A stretch of 64,000 nt of DNA from Propionispira raffinosivorans DSM 20765 (GCF_000381065.1 NZ_KB905842.1:143995-207994); one strand, 5' to 3'. Counted from the stretch's first letter, positions 35,279 to 44,003 are shown. Notes: generated by a model from the sequence alone, not told the origin. Made by a program: numbers and translations.

Positions 35279-37099
35279 ATGGAGTCAATTTTATTTGTTG
35301 CTCCGTTTAAAGAAATAGCGGATGTTGCGAAACGTGTTATTTTAGAAATGGAACTATCAATACCAGTTATTATTGCCAACAATGAAACAGCGTTGCCAGC
35401 CATCAAGAAATTTCCCAACGTATCTGTATTAATAAGCCGTGGCGGGACGGCGGCTGATTTGAAAGTTTTACCAGAGAAAACAATCGTTGAAATTAATACA
35501 TCGTTTACGGATATTTTACTGATTATCGAAAAGGCTTTGTGTAAAGGCTATAAACGTATTGCAATCGTAACGAAGGATAATATTATTGACAATGTAGAAA
35601 CAGATTTTAGCTTTTTGGGTGTAAAGATACAAGTACGACCGTGTAGGAGTGATAGAGAAATAGCCAAACGGGTAATGTTTTTAGAAAAAGAGGGCATTGA
35701 TTATATTATTGGCTGTAAACGAGCTGTTGAAGCGGCAGTTGCCTGTGGTGTTGATCATGCTTATATTGAATCAGGGGAAATATCCATACGCAAGGCGATT
35801 AAGGAAGCACAAAATATCGTTTATTCAAAAGGCATTGCCACACTTCAACTGGAAAGAATGAACGCCATTATTAATAATATTCAGGAAGGGGTTGTGATTC
35901 TGGATCGTGAACAAAAACCGATTTTTTCGAATCGGATTGCCAACGAAATATTAAATACTGAAAATGATTTTGACTGGCGGCAGGATATATTGAGAAAAAT
36001 AGAAGGCGTTCATAAGGAGAAGATAGTTGAAATCGGTGACAATCAAATTTTATTAAAAAGTATTTCGCTGGAGGTATATAATCAATATAAAAATGATGTA
36101 TGGATCTTTCAAGAAATAAGCCGTATCGAAAAAAACGAACGAAAAATAAGACTGTCGATGTATAACAAGGGTTTTTATGCAAAATGGCATTTCGCAGATA
36201 TTATAACGCGTTCTCCGGTTATGAAACAGGTTGTAATGACGGCACAAAAATTTGCGGCAGTAAAGTCGAATGTCTTGATTTATGGTGATACGGGAACCGG
36301 CAAGGAGGGACTGGCTCAAAGCATACATAATGCGAGTCAGCGAGCTCAGGAACCATTTATATCCGTGAATTGTGCATCCTTGCCGCCTAATTTGATTGAA
36401 AGTGAATTGTTTGGCTATGCGGAAGGTGCTTTTACAGGAGCGCGTAAATCAGGAAAGCGTGGTCTTTTTGAACTAGCCCATAAGGGGACAATATTCCTCG
36501 ATGAAATTGGTGAAATGCCACTAGCGGTTCAGAGCCGGTTACTGCGTGTCTTACAAGAACGTGAGATTATGCGCATTGGTGATGACAAAATTGTGCCGCT
36601 TGATATTCGTGTTATTTGTGCAACGAATAAAGATTTATTAAAATTATCTCAAGCGGGAAAATTCCGTTTTGATTTATATTATAGGATTAATGTATTAAAG
36701 TTACAGCTGCCTTCATTGAAAGAACGACAGGAAGATATTATGCCGATTTTTAATTATTATCTAAGAAAATATCATACCGATGAAAATGATTTTCCCAAGC
36801 TGGATGCAAAAAGTGAAAAAATTTTAATGGAATATAGTTGGCCGGGAAATATTCGTGAGTTAAAAAATGTTGCAGAGGTTTTGGCTTTTGAAAGTGGAGT
36901 TATTGATGCCAGACAGGCGGCATCAATTTTAGAACCCATTGTAGAATCCGAAGGGTTAGACATTCATTTATCGACCAATCTATCTCTCAAAGAGATGGAA
37001 CGTGAAATTATTCGACATTTATTAAAAACACATACAGCAGAAGAGGTGTGTGCAAAAATGGGAATTAGTCGTGTAACTTTATGGAGAAAAACAAAATAG
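35279..37099 (+). CDS. Sigma-54-dependent activator with PrpR-type N-terminal domain
   Basis: 606 aa. Residues 1-~180 look like the PrpR_N ligand domain (ILFVAPFKEIADVAKRVI, VSVLISRGGTAADLK). A PAS-like segment follows (~190-300, MNAIINNIQEGVVILDRE). The AAA+ domain (~310-545) has Walker A GDTGTGKE, the GAFTGA loop, Walker B TIFLDEIGEM and RFDLYYRINV. A short Fis-type HTH ends it (EEVCAKMGISRVTLWRKTK). PrpR-type domains bind small organic acids such as 2-methylcitrate. A consensus sigma-54 promoter lies 180 bases downstream, before a dehydrogenase/transporter pair, its likely target. A 19-bp inverted repeat overlaps its stop codon. Confidence 0.93.
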   Translation: MESILFVAPFKEIADVAKRVILEMELSIPVIIANNETALPAIKKFPNVSVLISRGGTAADLKVLPEKTIVEINTSFTDILLIIEKALCKGYKRIAIVTKDNIIDNVETDFSFLGVKIQVRPCRSDREIAKRVMFLEKEGIDYIIGCKRAVEAAVACGVDHAYIESGEISIRKAIKEAQNIVYSKGIATLQLERMNAIINNIQEGVVILDREQKPIFSNRIANEILNTENDFDWRQDILRKIEGVHKEKIVEIGDNQILLKSISLEVYNQYKNDVWIFQEISRIEKNERKIRLSMYNKGFYAKWHFADIITRSPVMKQVVMTAQKFAAVKSNVLIYGDTGTGKEGLAQSIHNASQRAQEPFISVNCASLPPNLIESELFGYAEGAFTGARKSGKRGLFELAHKGTIFLDEIGEMPLAVQSRLLRVLQEREIMRIGDDKIVPLDIRVICATNKDLLKLSQAGKFRFDLYYRINVLKLQLPSLKERQEDIMPIFNYYLRKYHTDENDFPKLDAKSEKILMEYSWPGNIRELKNVAEVLAFESGVIDARQAASILEPIVESEGLDIHLSTNLSLKEMEREIIRHLLKTHTAEEVCAKMGISRVTLWRKTK

Positions 37100-37141
37100 T
37101 TTCAAAAATGAAATACAAGTAATTCATTTTTGAAACTATTT
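37094..37141. repeat. Perfect 19-bp inverted repeat overlapping the activator stop codon
   Basis: Arms 37094-37112 and 37123-37141 (core AGTTTCAAAAATGAA / TTCATTTTTGAAACT) around a 10-base loop. It contains the TAG stop at 37097-37099. It may be an upstream activator site, since it lies about 140-185 bases before the -24 element at 37278, or a transcription-ending hairpin; no long T-run follows. Confidence 0.65.
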
Positions 37142-37180
37142 ACTTGAGTTGTGAGAAAAATCAAAATAAAATTCTTGTAA

Positions 37181-37217
37181 AAAAACCTGCTCGAAAATTT
37201 TTTTGAGCAGGTTTTTA
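37181..37217 (+). terminator. Rho-independent terminator after the PrpR-type activator
   Basis: AAAAACCTGCTC (37181-37192) pairs with GAGCAGGTTTTT (37205-37216), T-rich at the 3' end. Confidence 0.85.
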
Positions 37218-37277
37218 TCGTGAAATACCTAGGTTTAGGCATTGTATATTCAGAAAATAATGAATACACAGTGAAAG

Positions 37278-37294
37278 TTGGCACTGTTATTGCT
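37278..37294 (+). promoter_or_regulatory. Sigma-54 (-24/-12) promoter for the dehydrogenase/MFS pair
   Basis: TTGGCACTGTTATTGCT: GG at 37280-37281, GC at 37292-37293, 10 bases apart, matching the consensus including TGGCAC and TTGCT. It is followed by a ~190-base leader with a TCAGAAA/TTTCTGA hairpin (37384-37407). The rest of 37100-37485 is accounted for by the inverted repeat and terminator. Confidence 0.9.
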
Positions 37295-37485
37295 TTAGTT
37301 TATAGTGTGATAATTTTTGCGAATGAAATTTAGCATACATAGGAACTCATTCATGTTATAAATTACGGTACATAAGATTTGAATCAGAAATAGTTACTTG
37401 TTTCTGAATATACTGTGTTTTGTATGTAGATGACTTGTGCGTAATTTTTATCACAATAAATTAAAAAAAGAGAGGGCTTGTTGAA

Positions 37486-38505
37486 ATGAAAAGCATAATA
37501 ATTAATCAACCTGGTCGTGTAGAAATCCATGAAGTAGAAAAACCAGTACCCAAAGAAGGTGAAGCGTTATTGAAGGTTTTGTATGGCGGGATTTGTGGCA
37601 GCGATCTTGGGACTTATCGAGGTACTTTTGCATATGCTTCTTATCCAAGAATTCCCGGACATGAATTTTCAGCAGAGATTATGGAAATAGGCGCAAATCA
37701 TCAGGGACTAAAAAAAGGAATGATTGTAACCTGTAATCCATATTTTAATTGTGGAAAATGTTATTCTTGTGAACGCGGGCTCGTGAATTGCTGTACAAGT
37801 AATGAGACACTAGGGGCACAAAGGGATGGGGCTTTTTCTGAATATATAACGATGCCGATTGAACGTATCTATGATGGGAAAGGGCTTCCGGCTAAAACGT
37901 TGGCTTTGATTGAACCGTTTTGTATAAGTTATCATGGTGTTAGCCGTGCCAATGTGCAAAAGGGGAATCGAGTTTTGGTAATTGGTGCTGGTACCATTGG
38001 CGTATTGGCGGCTGTCTCTGCCCGAGCTTTGGGGGCAAAGGTTTATATAGCAGATGTTGCGAAAGGAAAAATGGAATATGCAGTAAATACGTTTGAACTG
38101 GCAGGTGGAATCTTAAACGATAGTGCAGAAAATTTTACGAAGAAAATAGCAGAGTGTACAGAAGGTAAGGGCTTTGATGTTACAATTGAAGCCGTTGGCT
38201 TACCGTCAACATTTCAAAATTGTATTGATGCTGTAGCTTTTGGTGGTAAAGTTATCCAAATTGGTGTTGGTAAGAAAAATCTTGATTTTGATTTTACTTT
38301 ATTGCAGAAAAAAGAATTAAATGTTTTTGGTTCTAGAAATGCATTAAAAAAAGATTTTCTTGCTTTGATTGATTTAGTAAAAAGCGGGAAAGTTGATTTA
38401 GAAAAAATAATTACCAATACCTATAAAATGGAAGATGCGGCAAAGGCTTTTGACGACTTTGATAAAAATGCTGCATCAATGCTAAAAGTGGTCTTGAAAT
38501 TTTAG
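37486..38505 (+). CDS. Zinc-dependent medium-chain alcohol/polyol dehydrogenase
   Basis: 339 aa MDR enzyme. Catalytic zinc ligands are Cys in GGICGSDLG and the His-Glu of PGHEFSAE. The structural zinc lobe is CNPYFNCGKCYSCERGLVNCC. The NAD-binding motif is VIGAGTIGVLAA. Closest in feel to sorbitol/L-threonine dehydrogenases and to the L-galactonate oxidoreductase type. It is followed 55 bases later by an MFS transporter of the hexuronate/hexonate (ACS) group, the same pairing as lgoD-lgoT in E. coli. A sugar-acid oxidoreductase is therefore a reasonable guess. Driven by the sigma-54 promoter and PrpR-type activator upstream. Confidence 0.85.
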   Translation: MKSIIINQPGRVEIHEVEKPVPKEGEALLKVLYGGICGSDLGTYRGTFAYASYPRIPGHEFSAEIMEIGANHQGLKKGMIVTCNPYFNCGKCYSCERGLVNCCTSNETLGAQRDGAFSEYITMPIERIYDGKGLPAKTLALIEPFCISYHGVSRANVQKGNRVLVIGAGTIGVLAAVSARALGAKVYIADVAKGKMEYAVNTFELAGGILNDSAENFTKKIAECTEGKGFDVTIEAVGLPSTFQNCIDAVAFGGKVIQIGVGKKNLDFDFTLLQKKELNVFGSRNALKKDFLALIDLVKSGKVDLEKIITNTYKMEDAAKAFDDFDKNAASMLKVVLKF

Positions 38506-38560
38506 TTAAAATAAAGGATTTTAAAAGTTTAACTATAGTATTTTTAAGGAGTGTTATGAA

Positions 38561-39844
38561 ATGGAAATTGCAAAATCACAAAAAATGACAAAAGCTAGGT
38601 ATGTTGTTGCCATCTTTATGCTAGGTGCAATTGCAATAAATTATTTAGACCGTACTGTTATGTCCGCAGCTACGCCGACAATGATGAAGGAATTGCATAT
38701 AAGTTCAACTGAGATGGGCTGGATCATGTCCATGTTCTTCCTAAGTTATGCTTTATTTCAAATTCCGACGGGCTGGCTGGCCGACCGCTTTGGACAACGT
38801 ATTTGTTTGGCAGTAGCAGTTGTGTGGTGGTCTATAGCAACAGCTGCGACGGCTGGAGCAAAAACAATAAGTGGACTTATAAGTGCGAGGCTATTCATGG
38901 GGATGGGGGAAGCCGGTGTATATCCCTGCAACGCTGGTATTACAGCAAAATGGTTTCCTGACAATGAACGCGGTAAAGTGACGGCTTTGTTTGATAGCGG
39001 TAGTCGATTTGGCACAGCATTTGCTATGCCATTCGTTGCTTGGATGGTAGCCATGTATGGCTGGCAGTTCCCGTTTGTTGTTTGTGGTGCTTTGGGAATT
39101 GTTTGGGCAGTTGCTTGGCTCGCATATTATAATGACCCAGAAAGACACAAATTTATCAATGAACTTGAATTGAGGTACATCCGTGATAATCAAATGAAAA
39201 AAGAGGGTATTGATAAAACGCAACCAATGAAATGGTATGAATTATTGAAATATCGTAATGTAAAAGCTATGTGTCTTGGATTTTTCTGTCTGAATTATGC
39301 AGTGTACTTTTTCATTACATGGTTTCCAACCTATTTAGTAAATGATCGTGGTATGCAATTGACGACAATGGGCTGGATGGCTATGCTGCCACCATTATGT
39401 GGAATCGTGGTCCAATGGTTTGGCGGCTGGTTTACGGACTATACGTATAAAAAAACAGGCAATCTAACAAAAGCTAGAAAAATAAATCTTGTTATTGGGA
39501 TGCTTTTTGCGACGTCGGTTACATTTGCTGGTTTTGTGGAATCTAATACGGTAGCTATGGTTTTATTATGTATATCATATTCAGGTTTGGCTTTTGCCGG
39601 ATCCGCACTATGGTCACTTCCTGGTGATGTTGCACCGCGTAATATGACTTCTGTTTTGGGTGGAATTCAAAATTGTGCATCTAATATAGGCGGGTTTCTT
39701 GGTCCGATTATTACAGGATATCTCATCAGTACCAGCGGCAATTTTGGCACGGCACTTGCTGTTTCCGGTGCAGCTTGTCTCGTTGGAGCTTTCACTTATG
39801 CTTTTTATTTAACTGAATTAAAAGCAATTGAAGTGGATGCTTGA
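38561..39844 (+). CDS. MFS transporter, anion:cation symporter (hexuronate/hexonate) group
   Basis: 427 aa with 12 membrane segments. The N-terminal LGAIAINYLDRTVMSAATPTM and the loop motif GWLADRFGQR are the ACS-family pattern shared by GudP, ExuT, GarP and LgoT. Such carriers import sugar acids with protons. AAGGAG precedes the ATG. Second gene of the sigma-54-driven pair; it runs to within 22 bases of the convergent rarD gene. The exact acid is unknown. Confidence 0.88.
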   Translation: MEIAKSQKMTKARYVVAIFMLGAIAINYLDRTVMSAATPTMMKELHISSTEMGWIMSMFFLSYALFQIPTGWLADRFGQRICLAVAVVWWSIATAATAGAKTISGLISARLFMGMGEAGVYPCNAGITAKWFPDNERGKVTALFDSGSRFGTAFAMPFVAWMVAMYGWQFPFVVCGALGIVWAVAWLAYYNDPERHKFINELELRYIRDNQMKKEGIDKTQPMKWYELLKYRNVKAMCLGFFCLNYAVYFFITWFPTYLVNDRGMQLTTMGWMAMLPPLCGIVVQWFGGWFTDYTYKKTGNLTKARKINLVIGMLFATSVTFAGFVESNTVAMVLLCISYSGLAFAGSALWSLPGDVAPRNMTSVLGGIQNCASNIGGFLGPIITGYLISTSGNFGTALAVSGAACLVGAFTYAFYLTELKAIEVDA

Positions 39845-39866
39845 GGCAGTAGCGGATGTGCTATTG

Positions 39867-40772
39867 TTAGCGAGGTGAAACTTTTTTTCCTCGGTTGGAA
39901 ACCGAAGAAAAAGTATATAGCGCAAGAGCTGACCAGATAAAGATAAATGCCATTATGTGGGCTGTTGATAGTGTTTCACGATAAAGAAAGACACCGACCA
40001 GGAGTGATAGAGTTGGCGAAATATATTGAAGTATACCTAACATGGATAAGGAAACAGTTTTCGCACTCTTTGTAAATAATAAAAGCGGTAGAGCGGTTAC
40101 TGCACCGCTGCCCATTAATAGCAAACTTGTTGAAATGGATTCAGTGAATTGCAATTGCGTTTGCACCATCAAATGACTTAAATATAAGAATGCAAATGGG
40201 GCAATTGACATTGTTTCTATGGCTAGTCCCATTGTCGAATCTGTTTTAATAACCTTCTTTACTAAACCGTAAAATGCAAAGGTGAGAGCCAAACTAAGCG
40301 ACAACCAAGGAACCCCGCCGTAATGAAACGTTAAGATGAATACACCAATTCCGGCTAATAAAAATGCAAAGGTTTGTGTTTTGTTTAATCGTTCTTTTAA
40401 TAGAATTATACCCAATAATATACTGGTAAGGGGTGTAATATATTGTCCAAGGCTGGCTTCTAATATCCTTCCATGGATCACTGCCCACATAAAAATACCC
40501 CAGTTTGCACTAATTAATATTGAAGCAATACAAAGTAATAGCAATAGTCTTGGTTTGCCAAGGATCTCTTTTATGAAACTAATAAAAATACACCATTTTT
40601 TCATGATAAGTAGAATTCCAAGCATAAAAACAAAAGACCAAAAAATTCTCTGTGCTAAAATTTCTTCTGAAGATACGTGCTGGATTAGTTTCCAATAAAT
40701 TGGTGTAAGACCCCACATAAGATAAGAAAGTACTGCATAGAGAATACATTTTTTTTCACTACTCAATTTCAT
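39867..40772 (-). CDS. rarD: RarD-type EamA family transporter
   Basis: 301 aa with ten membrane helices in two EamA repeats. The RarD hallmarks are the start YAVLSYLMWGLTPIYWKL, QRIFWSFVF and SANWGIFMWAVIHGRILEASLGQYITPL. RarD proteins were named for chloramphenicol resistance, but their physiological cargo is unclear. AGAAGG precedes the ATG. Monocistronic with its own promoter. An A/T-flanked imperfect hairpin at its 3' end (39880-39914) may stop transcription from both sides. Confidence 0.88.
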   Translation of the reverse strand: MKLSSEKKCILYAVLSYLMWGLTPIYWKLIQHVSSEEILAQRIFWSFVFMLGILLIMKKWCIFISFIKEILGKPRLLLLLCIASILISANWGIFMWAVIHGRILEASLGQYITPLTSILLGIILLKERLNKTQTFAFLLAGIGVFILTFHYGGVPWLSLSLALTFAFYGLVKKVIKTDSTMGLAIETMSIAPFAFLYLSHLMVQTQLQFTESISTSLLLMGSGAVTALPLLLFTKSAKTVSLSMLGILQYISPTLSLLVGVFLYRETLSTAHIMAFIFIWSALALYTFSSVSNRGKKVSPR

Positions 40773-40866
40773 ATGAGCCTTCTTTCTGAAATGAGATTAC
40801 CTGATTAGTTTTACAGGTCACCAGTCGTTTCCACGGATGAGGAAGGTCTGGTGAAAGGCTTTGCTC

Positions 40867-40895
40867 ATTATACTAGACTTTTGGCAGATCATCAA
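40867..40895 (-). promoter_or_regulatory. SigmaA promoter of rarD
   Basis: Minus strand: TTGATG (40895-40890), 17 bases, TATAAT (40872-40867). The ~90-base leader contains a weak ACCAGA...CTGGT hairpin. The 40773-41075 gap holds only this promoter and the terminator of the oxidoreductase genes. Confidence 0.65.
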
Positions 40896-40964
40896 ATCTT
40901 AAACTGGTCATACTGCCAGAGTATAAAGAATTTCTCATAACAAAAAGACCAATATTTTAGTTGA

Positions 40965-41020
40965 AAAAACTGACTCCCATAAGTTAGACCTAAATCTAAT
41001 TTATGGGGGTCAGTTTTTTC
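40965..41020 (-). terminator. Long terminator after the old-yellow-enzyme gene
   Basis: Arms 40965-40989 and 40996-41020 (AAAAAACTGACTCCCATAA... / ...TTATGGGGGTCAGTTTTTT) form a ~25-bp stem with two non-Watson-Crick pairs and T-runs on both strands. It lies 55 bases beyond the stop. Confidence 0.85.
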
Positions 41021-41075
41021 ATGGAAAATGTAATATGATTTTTTGTCAGTGTTCCAGTATTTTGCAACAACAGAA

Positions 41076-42053
41076 CTATTTTTTTCTAGCCGGGCACTTT
41101 GTATGATCGCTAAACCATAAACATTTTTTGCAGCCAAAGCACTTATTCACAGGTTCATGCTGTAGTACATGGTTTGCAAACGCAGCATCGGTAAGCATTC
41201 CTCTGCCGATACCGACAAAATCTACATACTTATTATCAATTAAAAATCGAACCTGTTTTTCTGTACGAATTTCATTTACAGCAATTACGGGAATATTTAC
41301 TTCTTTTTTGATTTTACAGCCACTATAAGTTATAGGACTGCATTCAAATTTATCAGGAACGGGGTTCACAGGAGGCTCCATTGCATAAGATATATTTAAC
41401 ATGTCTATTCCAGCTTTTTCAAATAGCTGAGCTACTTCGATGCCGTTGCGGCTATCAGGCTGGTATTCACCCATTCGGACGGAGACTATAAAGCTGCTAT
41501 GGGTATTTTCCCGAATATCGGGAAGAATTTCGGTTAAAATATTTGCTCTGTTTTTTGCATTGCCGCCAAATTCATCGGAGCGACGATTCAATGATGCATC
41601 TAAAAATTTACAAAGGGTATAACCATGTACAAAATGATATTCCACGCCATTAAAGCCCATATTACAGGCATTTATTGCAGCTTGTTTCATTTCAGACTGA
41701 ATCGCATGAATTTGAGTAATTGTCAGCAAATTGATGTCCATTTCATTATAGATAGCAAGCTGCATCATCGCAACGGCACCATAGGCGTGGACATTGCTGG
41801 CAATTTTCGTTAATGTTTCCATGTTATCAGGAGACCACATTTTTGTTAAGGTTGAAGCACCAAAAATATCGGTTGCCTGCACGATAATAAGACCAGCACC
41901 ACCTTTTGCTCTTTCTGTATAATGCTCTATATGCTGGTTACCGTAATATGAACCATTATCTCCATGAAAAGAAAAAGTAACCATAGGAACCATTACAATG
42001 CGGTTTTTAAACGAAATATTACGAATGGTGATTGGTGCTTGTAATGTTGTCAT
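41076..42053 (-). CDS. Old yellow enzyme-type NADH:flavin oxidoreductase
   Basis: About 325 aa from ATG 42053, with GGGAGGG eight bases upstream; the longer frame runs deep into the nitroreductase gene. The FMN TIM barrel is clear: N-terminal TIRNISFKNRIVMVPM, the catalytic-helix region GFNGVEYHFVHGYTLCKFLDASLNRR (His/Tyr pattern), then FVGIGRGMLTD at the phosphate end. The C terminus has CFGCKKCLWFSDHTKC, suggesting a short [4Fe-4S] binding tail as in 2,4-dienoyl-CoA-reductase-type members but without their FAD domain. It overlaps the upstream nitroreductase by 35 bases. It reduces activated C=C bonds; substrate unknown. Confidence 0.85.
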   Translation of the reverse strand: MTTLQAPITIRNISFKNRIVMVPMVTFSFHGDNGSYYGNQHIEHYTERAKGGAGLIIVQATDIFGASTLTKMWSPDNMETLTKIASNVHAYGAVAMMQLAIYNEMDINLLTITQIHAIQSEMKQAAINACNMGFNGVEYHFVHGYTLCKFLDASLNRRSDEFGGNAKNRANILTEILPDIRENTHSSFIVSVRMGEYQPDSRNGIEVAQLFEKAGIDMLNISYAMEPPVNPVPDKFECSPITYSGCKIKKEVNIPVIAVNEIRTEKQVRFLIDNKYVDFVGIGRGMLTDAAFANHVLQHEPVNKCFGCKKCLWFSDHTKCPARKK

Positions 42054-42591
42054 TTTTAATGCCCTCCCATCCAGAAAAGTCATCATAAAATACAGTTTGA
42101 TCAATAGCATTGCGCTGGGCGTGCAATTTACTTGGAGCGGCATCATCCGCAGGGTAACCCATTACTAGTAAAGCAACTGGCTCGAACTGGTCTGGAATCG
42201 CATAGGATTTTTTGATTTTCTGTGGGTCAAAATGCATTACCCAGGTGCTTCCAATGCCAATGTCCGTGGCTTCCAGTATCATTTGTGTTGCTACAATACT
42301 GGCATCAATATCACCGCTGTTTTTATGATCAAAACTTCGCTCAGCACTAGTTGTTTTGTCATAACAAACAAGTAGTGCCAGGGGGGCATGGAAATGATAA
42401 GGGGTACATTCTTGTAACTTTTTCAGTCCGGCTTCGTTTTGAATGACAAGGATACGTTGTGGTTGAAAATTTACAGCAGTCGGGGCTAATTGTCCGGCTT
42501 TCAGAATAAGGTCAAGTTTTTCTTTTTCAACTAATGTGCTTTTGAACTTACGTACGGAAAATCTTTTCTCGGCCAGTGTTATAAAATTCAT
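42019..42591 (-). CDS. Nitroreductase-family FMN oxidoreductase
   Basis: 190 aa. The N-terminal FMN-binding RFSVRKFKS, AGQLAPTAVNFQPQRILVI and the late VALLVMGYPADDAAPSK are the standard nitroreductase signatures. These dimeric flavoproteins reduce nitro groups, quinones or enones with NAD(P)H. First gene of a two-gene operon with the old yellow enzyme, divergent from an HxlR regulator. A consensus promoter whose -35 contains a GTAC repeat lies in between. The set looks like an inducible response to reactive electrophiles. Confidence 0.9.
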   Translation of the reverse strand: MNFITLAEKRFSVRKFKSTLVEKEKLDLILKAGQLAPTAVNFQPQRILVIQNEAGLKKLQECTPYHFHAPLALLVCYDKTTSAERSFDHKNSGDIDASIVATQMILEATDIGIGSTWVMHFDPQKIKKSYAIPDQFEPVALLVMGYPADDAAPSKLHAQRNAIDQTVFYDDFSGWEGIKNDNITSTNHHS

Positions 42592-42638
42592 TTTCGTCCT
42601 CTTTTCTCTTTACAAATATTTTATGAGTTGTTACACTG

Positions 42639-42671
42639 AGTATAAAGAGATAAGAACAAAAGTACAAGTAC
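42639..42671 (-). promoter_or_regulatory. Promoter of the nitroreductase operon with overlapping HxlR-type site
   Basis: Minus strand: TTGTAC (42667-42662), 17 bases, TATACT (42644-42639). The -35 lies within GTACAAGTAC (42662-42671), a GTAC repeat on the side facing the HxlR gene. Regulator binding there would block or recruit polymerase. Confidence 0.6.
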
Positions 42672-42705
42672 GCACATTTTTGTGCCTTAAAAGTTGGAGG
42701 TTAGT

Positions 42706-43107
42706 ATGGTTAAAAAATCGAATGAGGTCAATTCCGTGCATGTTCATAAGTGTGCTGTAATGCATGCTCTGGAAATTATTGGAGGAAAATGGAGACTGCC
42801 GATTATATGGGAACTTTCTGCACAGAAAAGTATGAGATATAATGAACTCAAACGTCATTTAAATGGTATTACAAATATTATGCTTACCCGTGCTTTGCAA
42901 GGGTTGGAGGAACATCATCTTGTAAATAGGATTGCCCACAATCAAATTCCTCCTCATGTAGAATATTCATTGACGGAAAGCTGCAGAGAAATACTTCCGG
43001 CATTGGAGATTATCAATCAGTGGGGGAAAAGGCAAATGCTAAATGATTCTTGTGAGGAAAAATCGGTGAATTATTCACAAAAAGTCATTACGATGCAAGC
43101 CGAATAA
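42706..43107 (+). CDS. HxlR-family winged-helix regulator
   Basis: 133 aa from ATG 42706 (GGAGG five bases upstream; the TTG at 42694 is part of that site). Typical HxlR core: an N-terminal Cys in HKCAVMHALEIIGGKWRLPIIWEL, then MRYNELKRHLNGITNIMLTRAL and the wing VEYSLTESC. HxlR regulators often use the N-terminal cysteine to sense electrophiles or aldehydes. Here it is divergent from a nitroreductase/old-yellow-enzyme operon, consistent with electrophile or quinone sensing. Confidence 0.92.
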   Translation: MVKKSNEVNSVHVHKCAVMHALEIIGGKWRLPIIWELSAQKSMRYNELKRHLNGITNIMLTRALQGLEEHHLVNRIAHNQIPPHVEYSLTESCREILPALEIINQWGKRQMLNDSCEEKSVNYSQKVITMQAE

Positions 43108-43140
43108 AGTATCTATGAATAAAACTCTAGGTCTTTCAAC

Positions 43141-43200
43141 TAAATTGGTCACAAAAAAAGCATCGACTGTGAAGCCGATGCTTTTTTTGTGACCAATTTA
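43141..43200. terminator. Perfect 25-bp-arm bidirectional terminator
   Basis: Arms 43141-43165 and 43176-43200 pair without a mismatch around a 10-base loop. The inner part AAAAAAAGCATCG/CGATGCTTTTTTT has terminator form on both strands. It separates the convergent HxlR and DeoR genes. Confidence 0.85.
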
Positions 43201-43226
43201 GAGCTTTTTCTAAATATTGTAAATTT

Positions 43227-44003
43227 TTACTGTGGGAATGAAGTTATTATAATTAATTCAACATGTTTTTTTAAATTATCTGCATCAATAGAAGCCATTC
43301 CGTCATCCGTGACTAAATAATCTATATTTTTCCAAGAGGTGTATTCCACTAAAGCTGTAGAGCGTGATTTGTTACTGTCTGCTAAAACTACGGCTAGTTT
43401 AGAGTTATCAATCATTGTTTGCTTAACATTAGCATCGGAAAAATCTATAGAAGTCGGTCCATTATGTTCTTTAAAGCCACTGGAGCCTAAAAAAGCTATA
43501 TCAACTTTAATTTTACTTAGAAAATTAGTAGCACCGAAGCCTTCTAAAGCCATGGTGGTATTGTTTAACTGCCCACCGCTCATGTGTATTATGTTTTGGC
43601 TATTGGATAAAACGTTGGCAGCACTAAATGAGTTGGTAATAATAGTAAGTCCTTTTTTTAAATACAGGAGTTTGGCCAGACACAGAGTGGTGCTGCCAGC
43701 ATCAATAAAAATAACAGAATTATTTTTTACAAAAGAAAGGGCTTTATTTGCTATAGCATTTTTTAAATCAAAATTTTCCGTGTTTCTATATTCTAGCGGC
43801 TTTTCAATAATCTCTAAAGAGGATAAAGCACCACCACGACTTTTTTTGATGACGCCAATTTTATCCAAATAAATCAAATCTTTTCTAATAGTTTCCGTTG
43901 AAACATCAAATTTTTTTGCGACTTCTCCAACTTTGATGCTTCCATTGGAGATAATTAATTCAGCTATGTTATTTCTTCTTTCGGCTGTTATAAGCTTGGG
44001 CAT
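43227..44003 (-). CDS. DeoR-family sugar-phosphate-responsive repressor
   Basis: 258 aa from ATG 44003 (AGAGGT eight bases before). The N-terminal HTH (EVAKKFDVSTETIRKDLIYL, ~20-45) is followed by the KSRGGA linker. The DeoRC effector domain shows FIDAGSTTLCLAKLL and TIITNSFSAANVL. The domain resembles ribose-5-P isomerase and binds phosphorylated sugars. It is divergent from the epimerase/isomerase/PTS cassette. A 15-bp palindrome just downstream of that cassette's promoter is a good operator. Confidence 0.92.
   Translation of the reverse strand: MPKLITAERRNNIAELIISNGSIKVGEVAKKFDVSTETIRKDLIYLDKIGVIKKSRGGALSSLEIIEKPLEYRNTENFDLKNAIANKALSFVKNNSVIFIDAGSTTLCLAKLLYLKKGLTIITNSFSAANVLSNSQNIIHMSGGQLNNTTMALEGFGATNFLSKIKVDIAFLGSSGFKEHNGPTSIDFSDANVKQTMIDNSKLAVVLADSNKSRSTALVEYTSWKNIDYLVTDDGMASIDADNLKKHVELIIITSFPQ

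Noticed and set aside
40892..41137. 81-aa minus-strand ORF
   Set aside because: It reads through the 25-bp terminator hairpin and overlaps the old yellow enzyme gene in another frame.
43339..43872. 177-aa plus-strand ORF
   Set aside because: Fully antisense to the DeoR gene, whose protein is clearly recognisable; the long open frame is a shadow.
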